From positions 1,060,180 through 1,124,179 of the forward strand of contig NZ_SMLM01000002.1 in NCBI RefSeq assembly GCF_004682015.1: 64,000 nucleotides of DNA. The letters run 5' to 3'. This stretch comes from Ramlibacter henchirensis. Its GTDB lineage: Bacteria > Pseudomonadota > Gammaproteobacteria > Burkholderiales > Burkholderiaceae_C. Below, piece after piece: positions 25,899-34,570 of this stretch. The position numbers and the translations under genes were made by a program. The notes beneath the pieces are model-generated. The model saw only the letters and a program-made list of their open reading frames with translations. It was not told where the DNA came from and made no database searches. Within the stretch, counting starts at the first letter, position 1, and every line of letters begins with the position of its first letter.

Positions 25899-26606
25899 AT
25901 GCCGCCTGAACCGAAAGATCCACGGCTGGCGTTGGTAGAGCGATTCTTCCAGGGCACGGGCAACAGCTACGACTGGATGGTCAATGCAGCCACGTTTGGC
26001 ATTGATCGATTGTGGAAGCGGCGGATCGCCCAACTTGTTCCACCGCGGTCGCGTCGGGTTGCCGACCTGGCTTGCGGGACGGGTATTTCCACCTTCGCGA
26101 TCGCGCGCCGCCTGCCGCATTGCCAGGTCGTCGGAGTCGAACTCCGCGAGGAGTATCTGGCTATCGCGCGGGAGAAGGCGCGCCGGCAAGCGCTGCCCAA
26201 CGTCGAATTCGTCCTCAGCCGCGCCGAGGACTACCGTTCGCAGGCGCCTTTCGACTGCATCAGCTCCTCCTATCTGGCGAAGTACGCCGACCTGCCGCGG
26301 CTGGTGGCCAACGCGCGGGACATGCTCGAGCCTGGTGGACTGTTTCTGATGCATGACTTCACCTATCCGCCCAAGCCTTATCTGGTGTCCGTCTGGCGCC
26401 TTTACTTCAAGGCCTTGCAGCGGCTGGGCAGCCCCTTGTTTCCAGCCTGGCGCGAGATCTTCCAGGGATTGCCGCAGCTCATTGAACAGTCCCGGTGGCC
26501 ACAGGAGTTGCCGGCTGCATTGCAGGCGCACGGCTTCGCCGAGATCCGCCGGCTGGACCTGACCCTCTATGGTTCGGCGATCGTCACGGCGCGCCGAGCG
26601 ACATAG
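25899..26606 (+). CDS. Class I SAM-dependent methyltransferase (UbiE/COQ5-like)
   Basis: 235-residue cytosolic methyltransferase. Motif I is VADLACGTGIST (SAM binding), followed by an acidic end of strand 2 (VVGVELREEY) and motif IV-like DCISSSYLAKY. The N-terminal region (FFQGTGNSYDWMVNAATFGI) resembles UbiE-type quinone methyltransferases. GGAAGGA precedes the ATG. Its 3' end overlaps the convergent polyprenyl synthase gene by 23 bases. With that gene and the membrane protein beyond it, it could modify an isoprenoid lipid or quinone; this is an inference from proximity. Confidence 0.82.
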   Translation: MPPEPKDPRLALVERFFQGTGNSYDWMVNAATFGIDRLWKRRIAQLVPPRSRRVADLACGTGISTFAIARRLPHCQVVGVELREEYLAIAREKARRQALPNVEFVLSRAEDYRSQAPFDCISSSYLAKYADLPRLVANARDMLEPGGLFLMHDFTYPPKPYLVSVWRLYFKALQRLGSPLFPAWREIFQGLPQLIEQSRWPQELPAALQAHGFAEIRRLDLTLYGSAIVTARRAT

Positions 26607-27543
26607 CCCGCACGATGTGACGGGGGGCGGTCGCGAGCAGCACATCGCACGGGCCGCTTGGAAGCTGGTTTGCAGCAGCCATTGCCTGCTGCAGGCGTAC
26701 TTCGATCGCGGCCAGCATCGCGCTGCGAAGCTGCGGCCGCAGCCGTGCCGCATGATCTGGCGTGAGTGAGGAAGACTCCGGTGCCAGGTCGGCGCAGAAA
26801 TGCCAGACGGCAGGGGCAAGCAGACTCAGCTGCGCCGGCGTCGGGGTTTGATCCGCTGCCCGCTCGACCAGATCCTGCAGATCGTCGGCAATTTGGTACG
26901 CCTCGCCGGTTCGGGCGCCGTACTCGAATGCGTGTGCTGCAAGTGGCGCGGACACACCCGCCGCAAGGGCCCCCATGCGGCTCGCCGTACCGAACAGGAC
27001 TCCCGTCTTGAGGTAAATGAGCTCAGGATACAACCGGGCCTTGTCCTGACTGAAACCCCGCAGGTCGGTCGGCACCAGCGGCTCCTGGTAGGCGCCCGTA
27101 GCCATGGTGGCGATCGCCTCTGCCAAGGTGAGACCATCGTCTGGGCTCAGTTCCACCATACGTTGCAAGGCGGTGGCGAACATCAGGTCTGCCAGCAGCA
27201 CCGCCCTGCGTTGGCCCTCAGTGGTCCAAGTGGCGGGGCGATTGCGGCGCGAGGTGTCGCCGTCGATCAAGTCATCGTGGATCAGCGAGGCCGCGTGCAC
27301 GCACTCCACGGCCATCGCCCGCGGGACGGCCGCCGCCCGCGTTCCGCCCAACGAGTCGTTCAACAGGCACACGAGGCAGCCACGCAGGCGCTTGCCACCC
27401 GCCAGCACCGCACGGATGGTGGCCAAATGGGACGCAGGAAGCCGGTCGAAAAAACGCCGGCGGGTGCGTTCGAATTCGTCATCGAGGCGCTCACGAGTGG
27501 CACGCCAATAATCCTCGAACGAAGTGTCAAAAAGCGGGGTCAT
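26584..27543 (-). CDS. Polyprenyl (trans-isoprenyl) diphosphate synthase
   Basis: 319-residue all-helical prenyl elongation enzyme. It has GGKRLR at 49-54 (diphosphate binding), a first Asp-rich motif DDLID at 90-94, K179-T180 and a second Asp-rich motif DDLQD at 220-224. The residues 4 and 5 before the first motif are Ser and Ala, which in this family tends to allow longer chains. It is not obviously the housekeeping IspA or IspB, being more divergent and beside unusual neighbours. A membrane protein gene lies 12 bases upstream in the same direction and is probably co-transcribed. Confidence 0.88.
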   Translation of the reverse strand: MTPLFDTSFEDYWRATRERLDDEFERTRRRFFDRLPASHLATIRAVLAGGKRLRGCLVCLLNDSLGGTRAAAVPRAMAVECVHAASLIHDDLIDGDTSRRNRPATWTTEGQRRAVLLADLMFATALQRMVELSPDDGLTLAEAIATMATGAYQEPLVPTDLRGFSQDKARLYPELIYLKTGVLFGTASRMGALAAGVSAPLAAHAFEYGARTGEAYQIADDLQDLVERAADQTPTPAQLSLLAPAVWHFCADLAPESSSLTPDHAARLRPQLRSAMLAAIEVRLQQAMAAANQLPSGPCDVLLATAPRHIVRAMSLGAP

Positions 27544-27555
27544 CTCGTTCGTTTC

Positions 27556-28287
27556 TCAGCCAGCCCAGCGCCAAGTCGCGAGGCCTGCGCCAAGCAGGAT
27601 CACCCCCAGGCTCACTACCTTGAGGATCGACTCGAATTGCTGCTCGCAGAGGCGCTCAGTTTCGGACAGTGGCTCGATACCTGTCCTTCGCTTGAGGTCC
27701 TTGTACGGACGCGATGACTTGACCTCAACGAGAGCCAGCAAGGCTGCCGCGCTGGCGCCGAGGATGGCCGCCCATGAAAGCGTGTTCGTCTGCAGGACAT
27801 AGCCGGCCAGCACGGGCAAACCTCCCCAGGAAAGCGCGAACCAGCCATCCGTGTGGAACCGGCCGCGGTACCACTCGAGGTTGTAGGCGAGCAGGAAAAA
27901 GCCCTCGGCCACTGCAATCCACCAGAGCATGGGTGCATCGCGCAGCATGTAGAAGGTGCCGATCGCATAGGCGAGGACTAGCGAGCCGGCGGCCACCAGC
28001 CAGAGCTGTCGCCGTGAGAAGACACTGCCCCAAGGCTTGGTGCCCCGGCTACCCACGGCGTCTAGCGCATGGGCCGCTACGCCCAAGCCCAAGAAGTAGA
28101 TGACCACAATGGCCGCCACCCGATCCCAATGGACAGTGTTGGCCAGCATCGACCCGATTACGGTGAATGCCAGGACCATCCCTGTGTAGGGCAGGAACAG
28201 CAGACCGATCGCGACCCGAAATCGCAGCGGACCGAAACTCGGGACAAACCACTCGTTCAGCCTTGCCCCTTCTTCTGGATAACTCAT
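27556..28287 (-). CDS. Polytopic membrane protein, possible prenyl-lipid enzyme
   Basis: 243-residue protein with about seven hydrophobic segments (for example AIGLLFLPYTGMVLAFTVIG, AIVVIYFLGLGVAAHALDAV, LVAAGSLVLAYAIGTFYMLR). I do not recognise the family with certainty. It shares the size and helix pattern of UbiA-type prenyltransferases but lacks the standard NDxxDxxxD and DxxxD motifs; polar loops contain ALDAVGSRGTKPWG and AYNLEWYRGRFH. Twelve bases separate it from the polyprenyl synthase, so the two are likely an operon and a role with an isoprenoid substrate is reasonable. Confidence 0.7.
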   Translation of the reverse strand: MSYPEEGARLNEWFVPSFGPLRFRVAIGLLFLPYTGMVLAFTVIGSMLANTVHWDRVAAIVVIYFLGLGVAAHALDAVGSRGTKPWGSVFSRRQLWLVAAGSLVLAYAIGTFYMLRDAPMLWWIAVAEGFFLLAYNLEWYRGRFHTDGWFALSWGGLPVLAGYVLQTNTLSWAAILGASAAALLALVEVKSSRPYKDLKRRTGIEPLSETERLCEQQFESILKVVSLGVILLGAGLATWRWAG

Positions 28288-28723
28288 GAGGCCCTCCTTT
28301 GGCGGGCACCAGCCTGGTCGGCTTGATGTTTACAGGATTTGCTCGTGACGGGTGATACTGAACGCTGGACGCGAGGACCCGCGCGACAGCGGGGGGTGGC
28401 TTCTGTTGCAGGTTTCTGTGCATCGCGTGCGATGCAGGAGACGCAACGCCCCTGAGCAGCTGCGTTGCTCCGCACTGCGGCCGCCAGCGCTCGGTGCGCC
28501 AGCGAAGGCTTTATCGGTCTCATTGGGGAGACATGTCTGTACGTCGAATGCGGACATTCCGCTCCCCTTGTAGTGGCGACCGACACCATCGGCCGAGGGA
28601 CGCGACACCTGCCGCGAGTGCACGCTCGCTATGGGCGCAAGGGCGTGTCGAGAAAGGAGGCGTGTCCGCCTCCGAACTTGAATCCCAGCACCGGCGGCGG
28701 GCTGGCTGGCACCTGCGCGAAGC
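28288..28723. other. Intergenic stretch with no supported gene
   Basis: Upstream region of the membrane protein operon. Only short shadow frames are present; promoter elements could not be singled out. Confidence 0.4.
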
Positions 28724-28889
28724 GGTCCGCGTCCCGCCCGCGAACGCCAGGGGCTAGCGGCTGCCCGCCTGCAGCGTCCAAGAGACCGGATCAGAAGAGC
28801 GACGCCATCCTTGCGTCCAAAGGCCGCAGGCGAACACCAGTCGCGCTCTTAACCATCTCGCGCCGCTCACTGGGCCTCACCTTTTCGAG
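28724..28889. repeat. Copy of the dispersed repeat (right block)
   Basis: About 166 bases matching 23504-23664 with roughly 88 percent identity by eye, sharing GGTCCGCGTCCCGCCCGCGA at one end, an internal CTGCAGCGTCCAAGAGACC and CTCACTGGGCCTCACC near the other end. The left block is absent. Confidence 0.7.
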
Positions 28890-29053
28890 CAGTTCGCGGC
28901 TCGCGCCGACGGGTGCGGAACAAGTTTTCGGATGGCCCGCTGCCCAGCGGGACGCAACCGGCGAGCGGTCCGGCGAGCGGGCTGTCGTTTCCCAGCAAAA
29001 CTGCCGTTGATACTGATTGTTGCCGAGCCGATTGAAGCATTACAAAGCAGCGT

Positions 29054-29467
29054 ATGCCCGCAGTACCTCACTCTCAGGAAGCCGCCCGGCGCGTCCTGGT
29101 CGTGGAGGATCAGGAGGACTGCCTTGCAATGATGGTGGAGCTGATCTCCACGCAGGGGTGCGAGGTCCGGGTGGCTCGGGATGGCCAGACCGCCTTGTGC
29201 GTTGCCCAGGAGTTTTTGCCGCACGTCATCCTGCTTGATCTGGGCTTGCCGGTGATCCACGGCTACGAAGTTGCCAAGGCACTCCGAAGGGACCCTCGCA
29301 CACAGCACGCCGTGATCGTGGCCGTCACGGGGTACGGCATGGAATCGGACAGGGTTCGATCCGCCCAGGCTGGCATCGACCGGCACCTGATCAAGCCTGT
29401 GGCTTTCGAGGAGTTGGCCGGGTTGCTCCGGCTCCACGGGGTCTCGGATTGGACTCCGCTCTCGTAG
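29054..29467 (+). CDS. Single-domain response regulator receiver
   Basis: 137-residue CheY-like protein: acidic pocket VVEDQED near the N-terminus, phosphoacceptor Asp in VILLDLGLPV, Thr in VAVTGYG and Lys in HLIKPV. There is no output domain, so it would act by protein contact. No histidine kinase is nearby. The ribosome site is weak. Confidence 0.9.
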   Translation: MPAVPHSQEAARRVLVVEDQEDCLAMMVELISTQGCEVRVARDGQTALCVAQEFLPHVILLDLGLPVIHGYEVAKALRRDPRTQHAVIVAVTGYGMESDRVRSAQAGIDRHLIKPVAFEELAGLLRLHGVSDWTPLS

Positions 29468-29620
29468 CCTACAGGCCGGCAAAGAAGCCTGAGGCGAGTG
29501 CGGACCGCGTCCAGGGTGGCAAGGACCAGCGCGTGTTAGGCAAGGCTGAGTAGATCGGCGCCTACATCGGCGATTGCATCACGGCATGATAATCCGCGCT
29601 GCACGAGACTAGGCGCCGCC

Positions 29621-29869
29621 GTGGATATCCCAGCCTTTCAGGATGAGTTGAAGCATTGGCGTGAGCTCGAAGGCGAGGCGCGGGCAGCCGAGCAGAGGCT
29701 AAAGGACGCAGGTCAGTTGAGTGCCAGCCCCCAAGCAGTCTCGTTAACGCGAGACGCCTCGGAAAAGCGTCGGGCTGCTGATGATTGTCTCAGCCGTCTA
29801 CTGGGCTCATCGAAGCAGCACTCGCCTGCAGCAAATGACGCCCAACAGGGGAGTCAGTGGTCTAGCTAA
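29621..29869 (+). CDS. Small helical hypothetical protein
   Basis: 82 residues from a GTG start: MDIPAFQDELKHWRELEGEA then charged helix and a polar tail. No known domain. Two similar-sized helical proteins follow within 1 kb; this group of short coiled-coil proteins is of unknown function. Confidence 0.5.
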   Translation: MDIPAFQDELKHWRELEGEARAAEQRLKDAGQLSASPQAVSLTRDASEKRRAADDCLSRLLGSSKQHSPAANDAQQGSQWSS

Positions 29870-30086
29870 TCAGCACACGTGCGCCCGTTGCGCGTCAAGG
29901 AAAGGGGCGCACGCCCCACGTAGGCCATCGGGCCGACCAGCACGGCGCGTTGACCTACTTCGGTCCGACGCCGCCTACATTAGGTTCAACTCTCTCGACC
30001 ATGCGGCTCTCTTGGTGCACTGAGCTGCCGCCGGTTAACAGGCAGGCCACCTCGTTGCCTTCGCACTCCATTACGCGGGGGTGCGC

Positions 30087-30326
30087 ATGGACAAGCTCCA
30101 CCCAATCTTCGACAAGTGGCTTGCTGCACAGGCGGCGGCGGAGCAGGCCCACTTCGCGCTGTCTCGCGCCCACCTCCAGGAGCTCCGTGGAGGGCCACCA
30201 GTTCCTCAGGACTTGCTGGATGCCGCCAGGGCGCTGCGCTTGAGAGCAGACTTTCTGCTGCCAGAAGCGCTCGCAGAGATGGAGAGGCTTGCCCGAGAGG
30301 TAAGAGAGCAACGAGCGGAGCCCTAG
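30087..30326 (+). CDS. Small helical hypothetical protein
   Basis: 79 residues starting MDKLHPIFDKWLAAQAAAEQ, strongly helical and Ala/Leu/Arg-rich, similar in layout to the 29621 protein. An in-frame ATG two codons earlier is possible. No function known. Confidence 0.5.
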   Translation: MDKLHPIFDKWLAAQAAAEQAHFALSRAHLQELRGGPPVPQDLLDAARALRLRADFLLPEALAEMERLAREVREQRAEP

Positions 30327-30538
30327 AAGCACTCGGCGGCACGCCCTAGAAGTCGACACCTCGCTCGGAGGGTGCGCAGAGGCCAGTCGCAAGAGAGCGT
30401 TGTTTGGTGTTAGCACGCTTACTTACAGCTTCGGCTGCCAGTTACGGGCATGGACGAGCAGCCCTGTGGAGACTTCCTACGTCCCAGTCGGCGATCGCCT
30501 ACATCTGTAGGAGAGTGATGGGTCATCAGGAACTAAAC

Positions 30539-30760
30539 ATGAACGGGAATGCAAGACGAACCATCCAGAAGCTGAGCATGGCTGACGTGCTGCGGTTTGC
30601 AAACGATCCTCACCTATACCGGGTGGTGGAGCTTGAGCAGTTACTGAGCGGACGCTGGAAGGTAATGCTTCGGTCCTTCGACCAAGCAGCCAGCAAGACG
30701 CTTGTGCAGTCTGGGACCGATCAAGTTTTCGTGGTGCCCGGGGGGGCTCTCATGCATTGA
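30539..30760 (+). CDS. Small hypothetical protein followed by a terminator
   Basis: 73 residues (MNGNARRTIQKLSMADVLRF at the start). CAGGA precedes the ATG by 7 bases; a second candidate start lies at 30518 behind AGGAG. A terminator-like hairpin follows about 70 bases after the stop, which supports transcription. No domain recognised. Confidence 0.5.
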   Translation: MNGNARRTIQKLSMADVLRFANDPHLYRVVELEQLLSGRWKVMLRSFDQAASKTLVQSGTDQVFVVPGGALMH

Positions 30761-30831
30761 ACTTCGGGGAAGTCAGCGCGTGGGACGCGTGTGAACATCG
30801 CCCGCGCGCGATTGGGGTGATTGAGGGATTG

Positions 30832-30867
30832 AAAAGCCTCTGGCCTGCCGGTCAGGGGCTTTTCTTT
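30832..30867 (+). terminator. Rho-independent terminator-like hairpin
   Basis: AAAAGCCTCTG and CAGGGGCTTTT form a stem with one bulge around a GCCTGCCGGT loop, followed by CTTTG. The A-run before and T-run after fit an intrinsic terminator working in either direction. Confidence 0.65.
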
Positions 30868-31107
30868 GCGTACTCGCCTTCTGCTGACACCAGAAAAGAT
30901 AGTCTCTTGCTCAAGAGAATGCGATGGCACACACGCATCATGGCCCTGTGAAGGCCGTCACTGCGTACTGGAAACGAGCAGCAACGAAACTGGCTGAACT
31001 TGGTTCACCCCGTTGAGTGCCATCAGGCGCTCCGAGTGGATGCGGGCTGTCGGCACAGCCACTCGAATGCAGACGCCAACGCTTTGGCGGGTCTTGCCGC
31101 CGATGCG
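30868..31107. other. Intergenic stretch with no supported gene
   Basis: Lies between the hairpin and the end of the leftward Rieske oxidoreductase; nothing recognisable. Confidence 0.4.
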
Positions 31108-32649
31108 TCAATCAGGCGGAACATCCAGCTTCGCTTCAGGCAATGGTGATCCCGCCGGTCCGTGAAGAACCTCCCCCTCGATGCTGAACCGCGAGGCATG
31201 GCAGGGGCAATCCCACGACTTCTCCGACGCGTTCCAAGCGACGACGCAGCCAAGGTGGGTGCATATCGCGGAACGGACGTGCAGCATGGAAGCATCGTCC
31301 CTGTAGATCGCCAGCTTGCTCACACCGCGCCGGACCACCGCGCCCTCGCCGGGACGGATGTGATCCACGTCGTCGACGTCGCCGCCGGTGACGAGATCCT
31401 TGTACTGGGCGAGTGTGTTGGCTTGCTCCTTGACGAACTCGCCCAAGCCGTGCGTCATCTTTCTGGCCGGATCGTAGAGATCGGCCCACGGGTTCGCGCG
31501 CCCCATGATCATGTCGCTGACGGCCATCGCGCCCGCCGTGCAATGCGTCATCCCGGTTCCCGAGTCGCCCGTGATGATGAAGACATCTCCCTCGTCGTTC
31601 GGGTTGCGGCCGAAGAAGGCGACAGGGTCCGCGGGCTCCATCACCTGCCCGGACCAGCGGTGGGTGACGTCGCCCGCCATCGGGAACCGCTCTCGCACCC
31701 AGCGCTCGATGTCGTCCCATCGGCGCTCGGGGCGCGAATCCTGGCCGACCTTGTGGTCCTTGCCGCCAACGATCAGGGTGTCCGTCGCCGAATCGGCAGC
31801 AGCGGACGCGAGCCGCACGTAGTAATACGGCTCGCCGGTGTCCCATAGCAGAATGCGCGGGACCGCCCCCCTCGGCACCTCCATACCGACGACGTACGTG
31901 CGGTACCCCGATTGCTTGGTGTGCATCACCACGCGGTCGTTGAAGGGAGTGTTGGTCGCGACCACCACCGCCCGAGCCCGGATCTGGCCGCGAAGCGTGG
32001 TCACCACCTGGACTTCCGCGGTCCCCTGGATGTCCACGGCGCGCGTGCCGCAGTGCAGCCGCACGCCTTGTCGAACGCAGGCGCGGGCCAGGCCGGCCAG
32101 GTAGCGCAATGGATGGAACTGAGCCTGGTGGGCGAACCGGATGCACGGCCCGGTGTCAAAAGCGAGTCCGGGCGCCTGCGGCAGCCGCTCGACGGCCACT
32201 CCGGCACGCAAGGCGGACTCGAGCTCACGCTGCAGGTCCTGCGGGTCCTGCCCCGGCAGGCAGTACAGGTAGCCCTCCAGGCGCTCGAACTCGCACTCGG
32301 GCGCCTCCCTGCGCGCGATCTCCTCGACGAGGTCGGTCGCTGCCTGGAAGCTTCGGGCCACCATGCGGGCGCCGTCGGCACCGAACGACTTCTCGATCTC
32401 GAAGTACCGGTCGTCGGGGGGCATGAAGTGGGCGGTCGTGCGGCCGGTTTCTCCCCCGCCCAGCGCATCCAGCGCCTCGATCAGAACGACGCTTCTGCCT
32501 TGGCTGGACAGCAGGTAGGCGGTCGTGAGCCCCGCGATGCCGCCGCCGATCACGCAAACATCCGCCTGGGTGGACCCCGGCAGCCTCGGGAATGACCCCA
32601 TGGTCGTGGTCGTCATCCAGAAGGACTTCGTTTTGCCATTGGTCTGCAT
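31108..32649 (-). CDS. FAD-dependent oxidoreductase with C-terminal Rieske domain
   Basis: 513 residues. An amino-acid-oxidase-type FAD domain (DAO fold) begins with GGGIAG at 35-40 after about 28 residues. A C-terminal Rieske 2Fe-2S domain has ligands C463 and H465 (CTHLGC) and C481 and H484 (CPCHASRF), with C468 and C483 placed for the disulfide seen in high-potential Rieske proteins. AAGGAG lies 5 bases before the ATG. The fusion is known in bacteria and cyanobacteria, but substrates are mostly undefined. The DUF2935 gene lies 35 bases upstream in the same direction, so the pair is probably one operon. Confidence 0.9.
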   Translation of the reverse strand: MQTNGKTKSFWMTTTTMGSFPRLPGSTQADVCVIGGGIAGLTTAYLLSSQGRSVVLIEALDALGGGETGRTTAHFMPPDDRYFEIEKSFGADGARMVARSFQAATDLVEEIARREAPECEFERLEGYLYCLPGQDPQDLQRELESALRAGVAVERLPQAPGLAFDTGPCIRFAHQAQFHPLRYLAGLARACVRQGVRLHCGTRAVDIQGTAEVQVVTTLRGQIRARAVVVATNTPFNDRVVMHTKQSGYRTYVVGMEVPRGAVPRILLWDTGEPYYYVRLASAAADSATDTLIVGGKDHKVGQDSRPERRWDDIERWVRERFPMAGDVTHRWSGQVMEPADPVAFFGRNPNDEGDVFIITGDSGTGMTHCTAGAMAVSDMIMGRANPWADLYDPARKMTHGLGEFVKEQANTLAQYKDLVTGGDVDDVDHIRPGEGAVVRRGVSKLAIYRDDASMLHVRSAICTHLGCVVAWNASEKSWDCPCHASRFSIEGEVLHGPAGSPLPEAKLDVPPD

Positions 32650-32684
32650 GCCGTCTCCTTCAACGTCGGTGCTTGCCGCGGGCT

Positions 32685-33605
32685 TCAGCCCGGCTGGGTG
32701 CGCTTGAGCTCGTCGATGAAGCGCACGGCCTCCCGCCGCACGTGTGACGCGATGGGAGGCGAGATGATGGACTTGATCTTGCCGGCGTAGATTCCTCGTT
32801 CGCCGACCGTCTTGAAGTCGAGGACTTCCTGGGCTGCCTTCATCACGTCGTCACCGCGGACATCGCGCAGCGCAGGTTGCCGGAACGCCTTCTCCAGCCG
32901 GCTGGCTTGCTCGATCAGCAGCTTTTCGTCGGGGTCGAGCAGGTGGGCGATGAAAGCCGAGTGCTCACCCATGGTCGCGCTCCAGAACTCCACCACCTCG
33001 CGGCGATCGAGTTCGATCTGCCGGCGGTTGTAGAGTTCCAGGCGCCGAGCGTAGCGATCTGCCTCCCGCGCCGTGTGCGTGAAGAACAGGGGCCACACGA
33101 GACTGCGGATCTTCCCCGCGGCCTGCTGCTCGCCCATCGTCTTTTTGAAGTCCGATATGCGTTTGGCCAAGTCGATTGAGGCGCGATTGAAGCTCACGTA
33201 GTTGTCCGGGCGGATACCGCGCGCCTGCTCCAGGTGGCGTGCGAACATGCGCTGGAACTCCTCGGCCTGCCGGCGCGGCCCGTCGAGTTCGGGCCCGGGC
33301 ATCAGATGGGCGATGAACATCGCGTGCTCCATCATGATGTCGCTCCAGAACAGGTTGTCCGCGATCGAAAAGCCGAGTGGATCGTTCGTTTGCGGCACGT
33401 AGGTCGGCTTCTCGCGTGGATTGAACTGCGTACCCGGTGCGGCCCCCATCGTGGCCGGTGTCGCTCGCACCTGGTCCGGGACCTGGATCGCCTTCGCCAC
33501 CGGTGGAACCACCGGATTGATCCCGGTTGCGGTGGCACAGCCCGCCAGGCCGACGGCCGCCGGAACACCACCGAGCTTCAACAAGGTTCTGCGTGTCGTA
33601 CTCAT
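32685..33605 (-). CDS. DUF2935 family protein with export signal
   Basis: 306 residues. The N-terminus MSTTRRTLLKLGGVPAAVGL has twin arginines and a hydrophobic stretch, followed by AGC, so it may use Tat and be lipidated. Two repeated DUF2935 four-helix modules follow, each starting with a metal-ligand-like phrase (FWSDIMMEHAMFIAHLM near residue 87; FWSATMGEHSAFIAHLL near 206). The paired E/H residues suggest a diiron or manganese site. It leads the operon with the FAD/Rieske enzyme. Role unknown. Confidence 0.8.
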   Translation of the reverse strand: MSTTRRTLLKLGGVPAAVGLAGCATATGINPVVPPVAKAIQVPDQVRATPATMGAAPGTQFNPREKPTYVPQTNDPLGFSIADNLFWSDIMMEHAMFIAHLMPGPELDGPRRQAEEFQRMFARHLEQARGIRPDNYVSFNRASIDLAKRISDFKKTMGEQQAAGKIRSLVWPLFFTHTAREADRYARRLELYNRRQIELDRREVVEFWSATMGEHSAFIAHLLDPDEKLLIEQASRLEKAFRQPALRDVRGDDVMKAAQEVLDFKTVGERGIYAGKIKSIISPPIASHVRREAVRFIDELKRTQPG

Positions 33606-33997
33606 CTCGGTCTCTCCAATCAGTCGAACTGCAGTGCCCGCAGGGCACCCGAGGAAAAAAGGGTTCTGCGGCGCTCATGCGCGCCGCGTTCACAGCGTCG
33701 CGTCACGGCGGGTAGCCGTGCGGATGCCGAATGCCAGATTTCCTGCTTTGGAGAGCGACAGCGATGCAGTCCCGCAACTGATGGGGGGCGTGCAGCGCTG
33801 GGTGGAGACGGCTCTGTGCCAATGTCTTCAGACCGTGAATCGAGCAGATGTTATGTCACGGCGTGATGTAAATGTGTGTCTAATGCGCAGCCGTGTCGCC
33901 GTGTGTTCAGGCTGAAGCCGCGCGGCACGATGAGGCGAAAGTAAGCGAGCCCCTGAACATGCAGCTCAGCAAGTCGTTCCAAGCGCCCGCCGGCCCC
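33606..33997. other. Intergenic stretch between DUF2935 gene and prophage module
   Basis: No gene supported; the region should contain the promoter of the DUF2935 operon and the left junction of the prophage remnant. No att-like direct repeat could be recognised by eye. Confidence 0.4.
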
Positions 33998-34450
33998 CTA
34001 TTCGCTCTGCTCGTCCCAAGGAGGAAGCGCTGACGGCCACAGGCCGGCCTGCAGGATCTGCTCGCGCGTCCAGCGCGCGTAGATCGCCTCGAGCAGGCGG
34101 CGGCGCTCCTTCGGGTAGTGTCCGCTGCTGCCCACCAGGTAGTGGCATCCCATGGTGCCGTCGTGCGGGCCGCAGCCGGCCCAGCCGCGGCGGTCGTCAG
34201 TCTTGTAGCCGGCGCCCTTGCCCAGGTCGGCATGGCAGAACTGGGTGGCGCCGGCGTGGCCGCAGCGCGCACACGGCAGCTGGCGCACCAGGGCCCGGTA
34301 CTCCTCACTCACCAGCACCTGCTGCTTGGGTCGGGGTGACTGCGGCACCGCCGGATTGATGCGTGCGCGAACAGCGCGGGCTGCCAAGGGGCGGGGCGGC
34401 GCTGGCGGAGGCGTTACGTAGCGGGGTCGCGCAAATCCAGAACGTTTCAT
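33998..34450 (-). CDS. Phage-type zinc-finger/HNH-like protein
   Basis: 150 residues from the ATG giving MKRSGFARPRY. A Pro/Arg-rich N-terminal 45 residues precede a Cys/His-rich core: C60 and C63 (CARCGH), H73 (FCHADLGKG), C93, H96 and C102-H103 (GCHYLVG). The layout resembles phage HNH/treble-clef proteins of the DUF1364/DUF968 type found beside recombination genes. It is divergent from the CI-like repressor gene. A nuclease role is plausible but unproven. Confidence 0.65.
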   Translation of the reverse strand: MKRSGFARPRYVTPPPAPPRPLAARAVRARINPAVPQSPRPKQQVLVSEEYRALVRQLPCARCGHAGATQFCHADLGKGAGYKTDDRRGWAGCGPHDGTMGCHYLVGSSGHYPKERRRLLEAIYARWTREQILQAGLWPSALPPWDEQSE

Positions 34451-34534
34451 GGGCTCTGCTCGCCCGTTCACTGCTAACGCGAAGCGCTAGCGCGGCGTGA
34501 AAGCGATTACACTCGTTTAAAGCTGATCAATGAT

Positions 34535-34550
34535 CATTAGTTACTGTAAT
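34535..34550. promoter_or_regulatory. Putative repressor operator overlapping the repressor promoter
   Basis: CATTAGTTACTGTAAT precedes the repressor gene. ATTA and TAAT form a dyad with a 7-base spacer, and the element overlaps a TAATAT that could be a -10 box; a TGATCA lies 17 bases upstream. The same CATTAGTTAC core occurs before the bet gene. Confidence 0.55.
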
Positions 34551-34570
34551 ATCTTCTGCAGGCCGCAACC

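Noticed and set aside
23411..28889. Spaced repeats considered as a CRISPR array
   Set aside because: Copies are kilobases apart, unequal in length and number only two each; no regular spacers and no cas genes.
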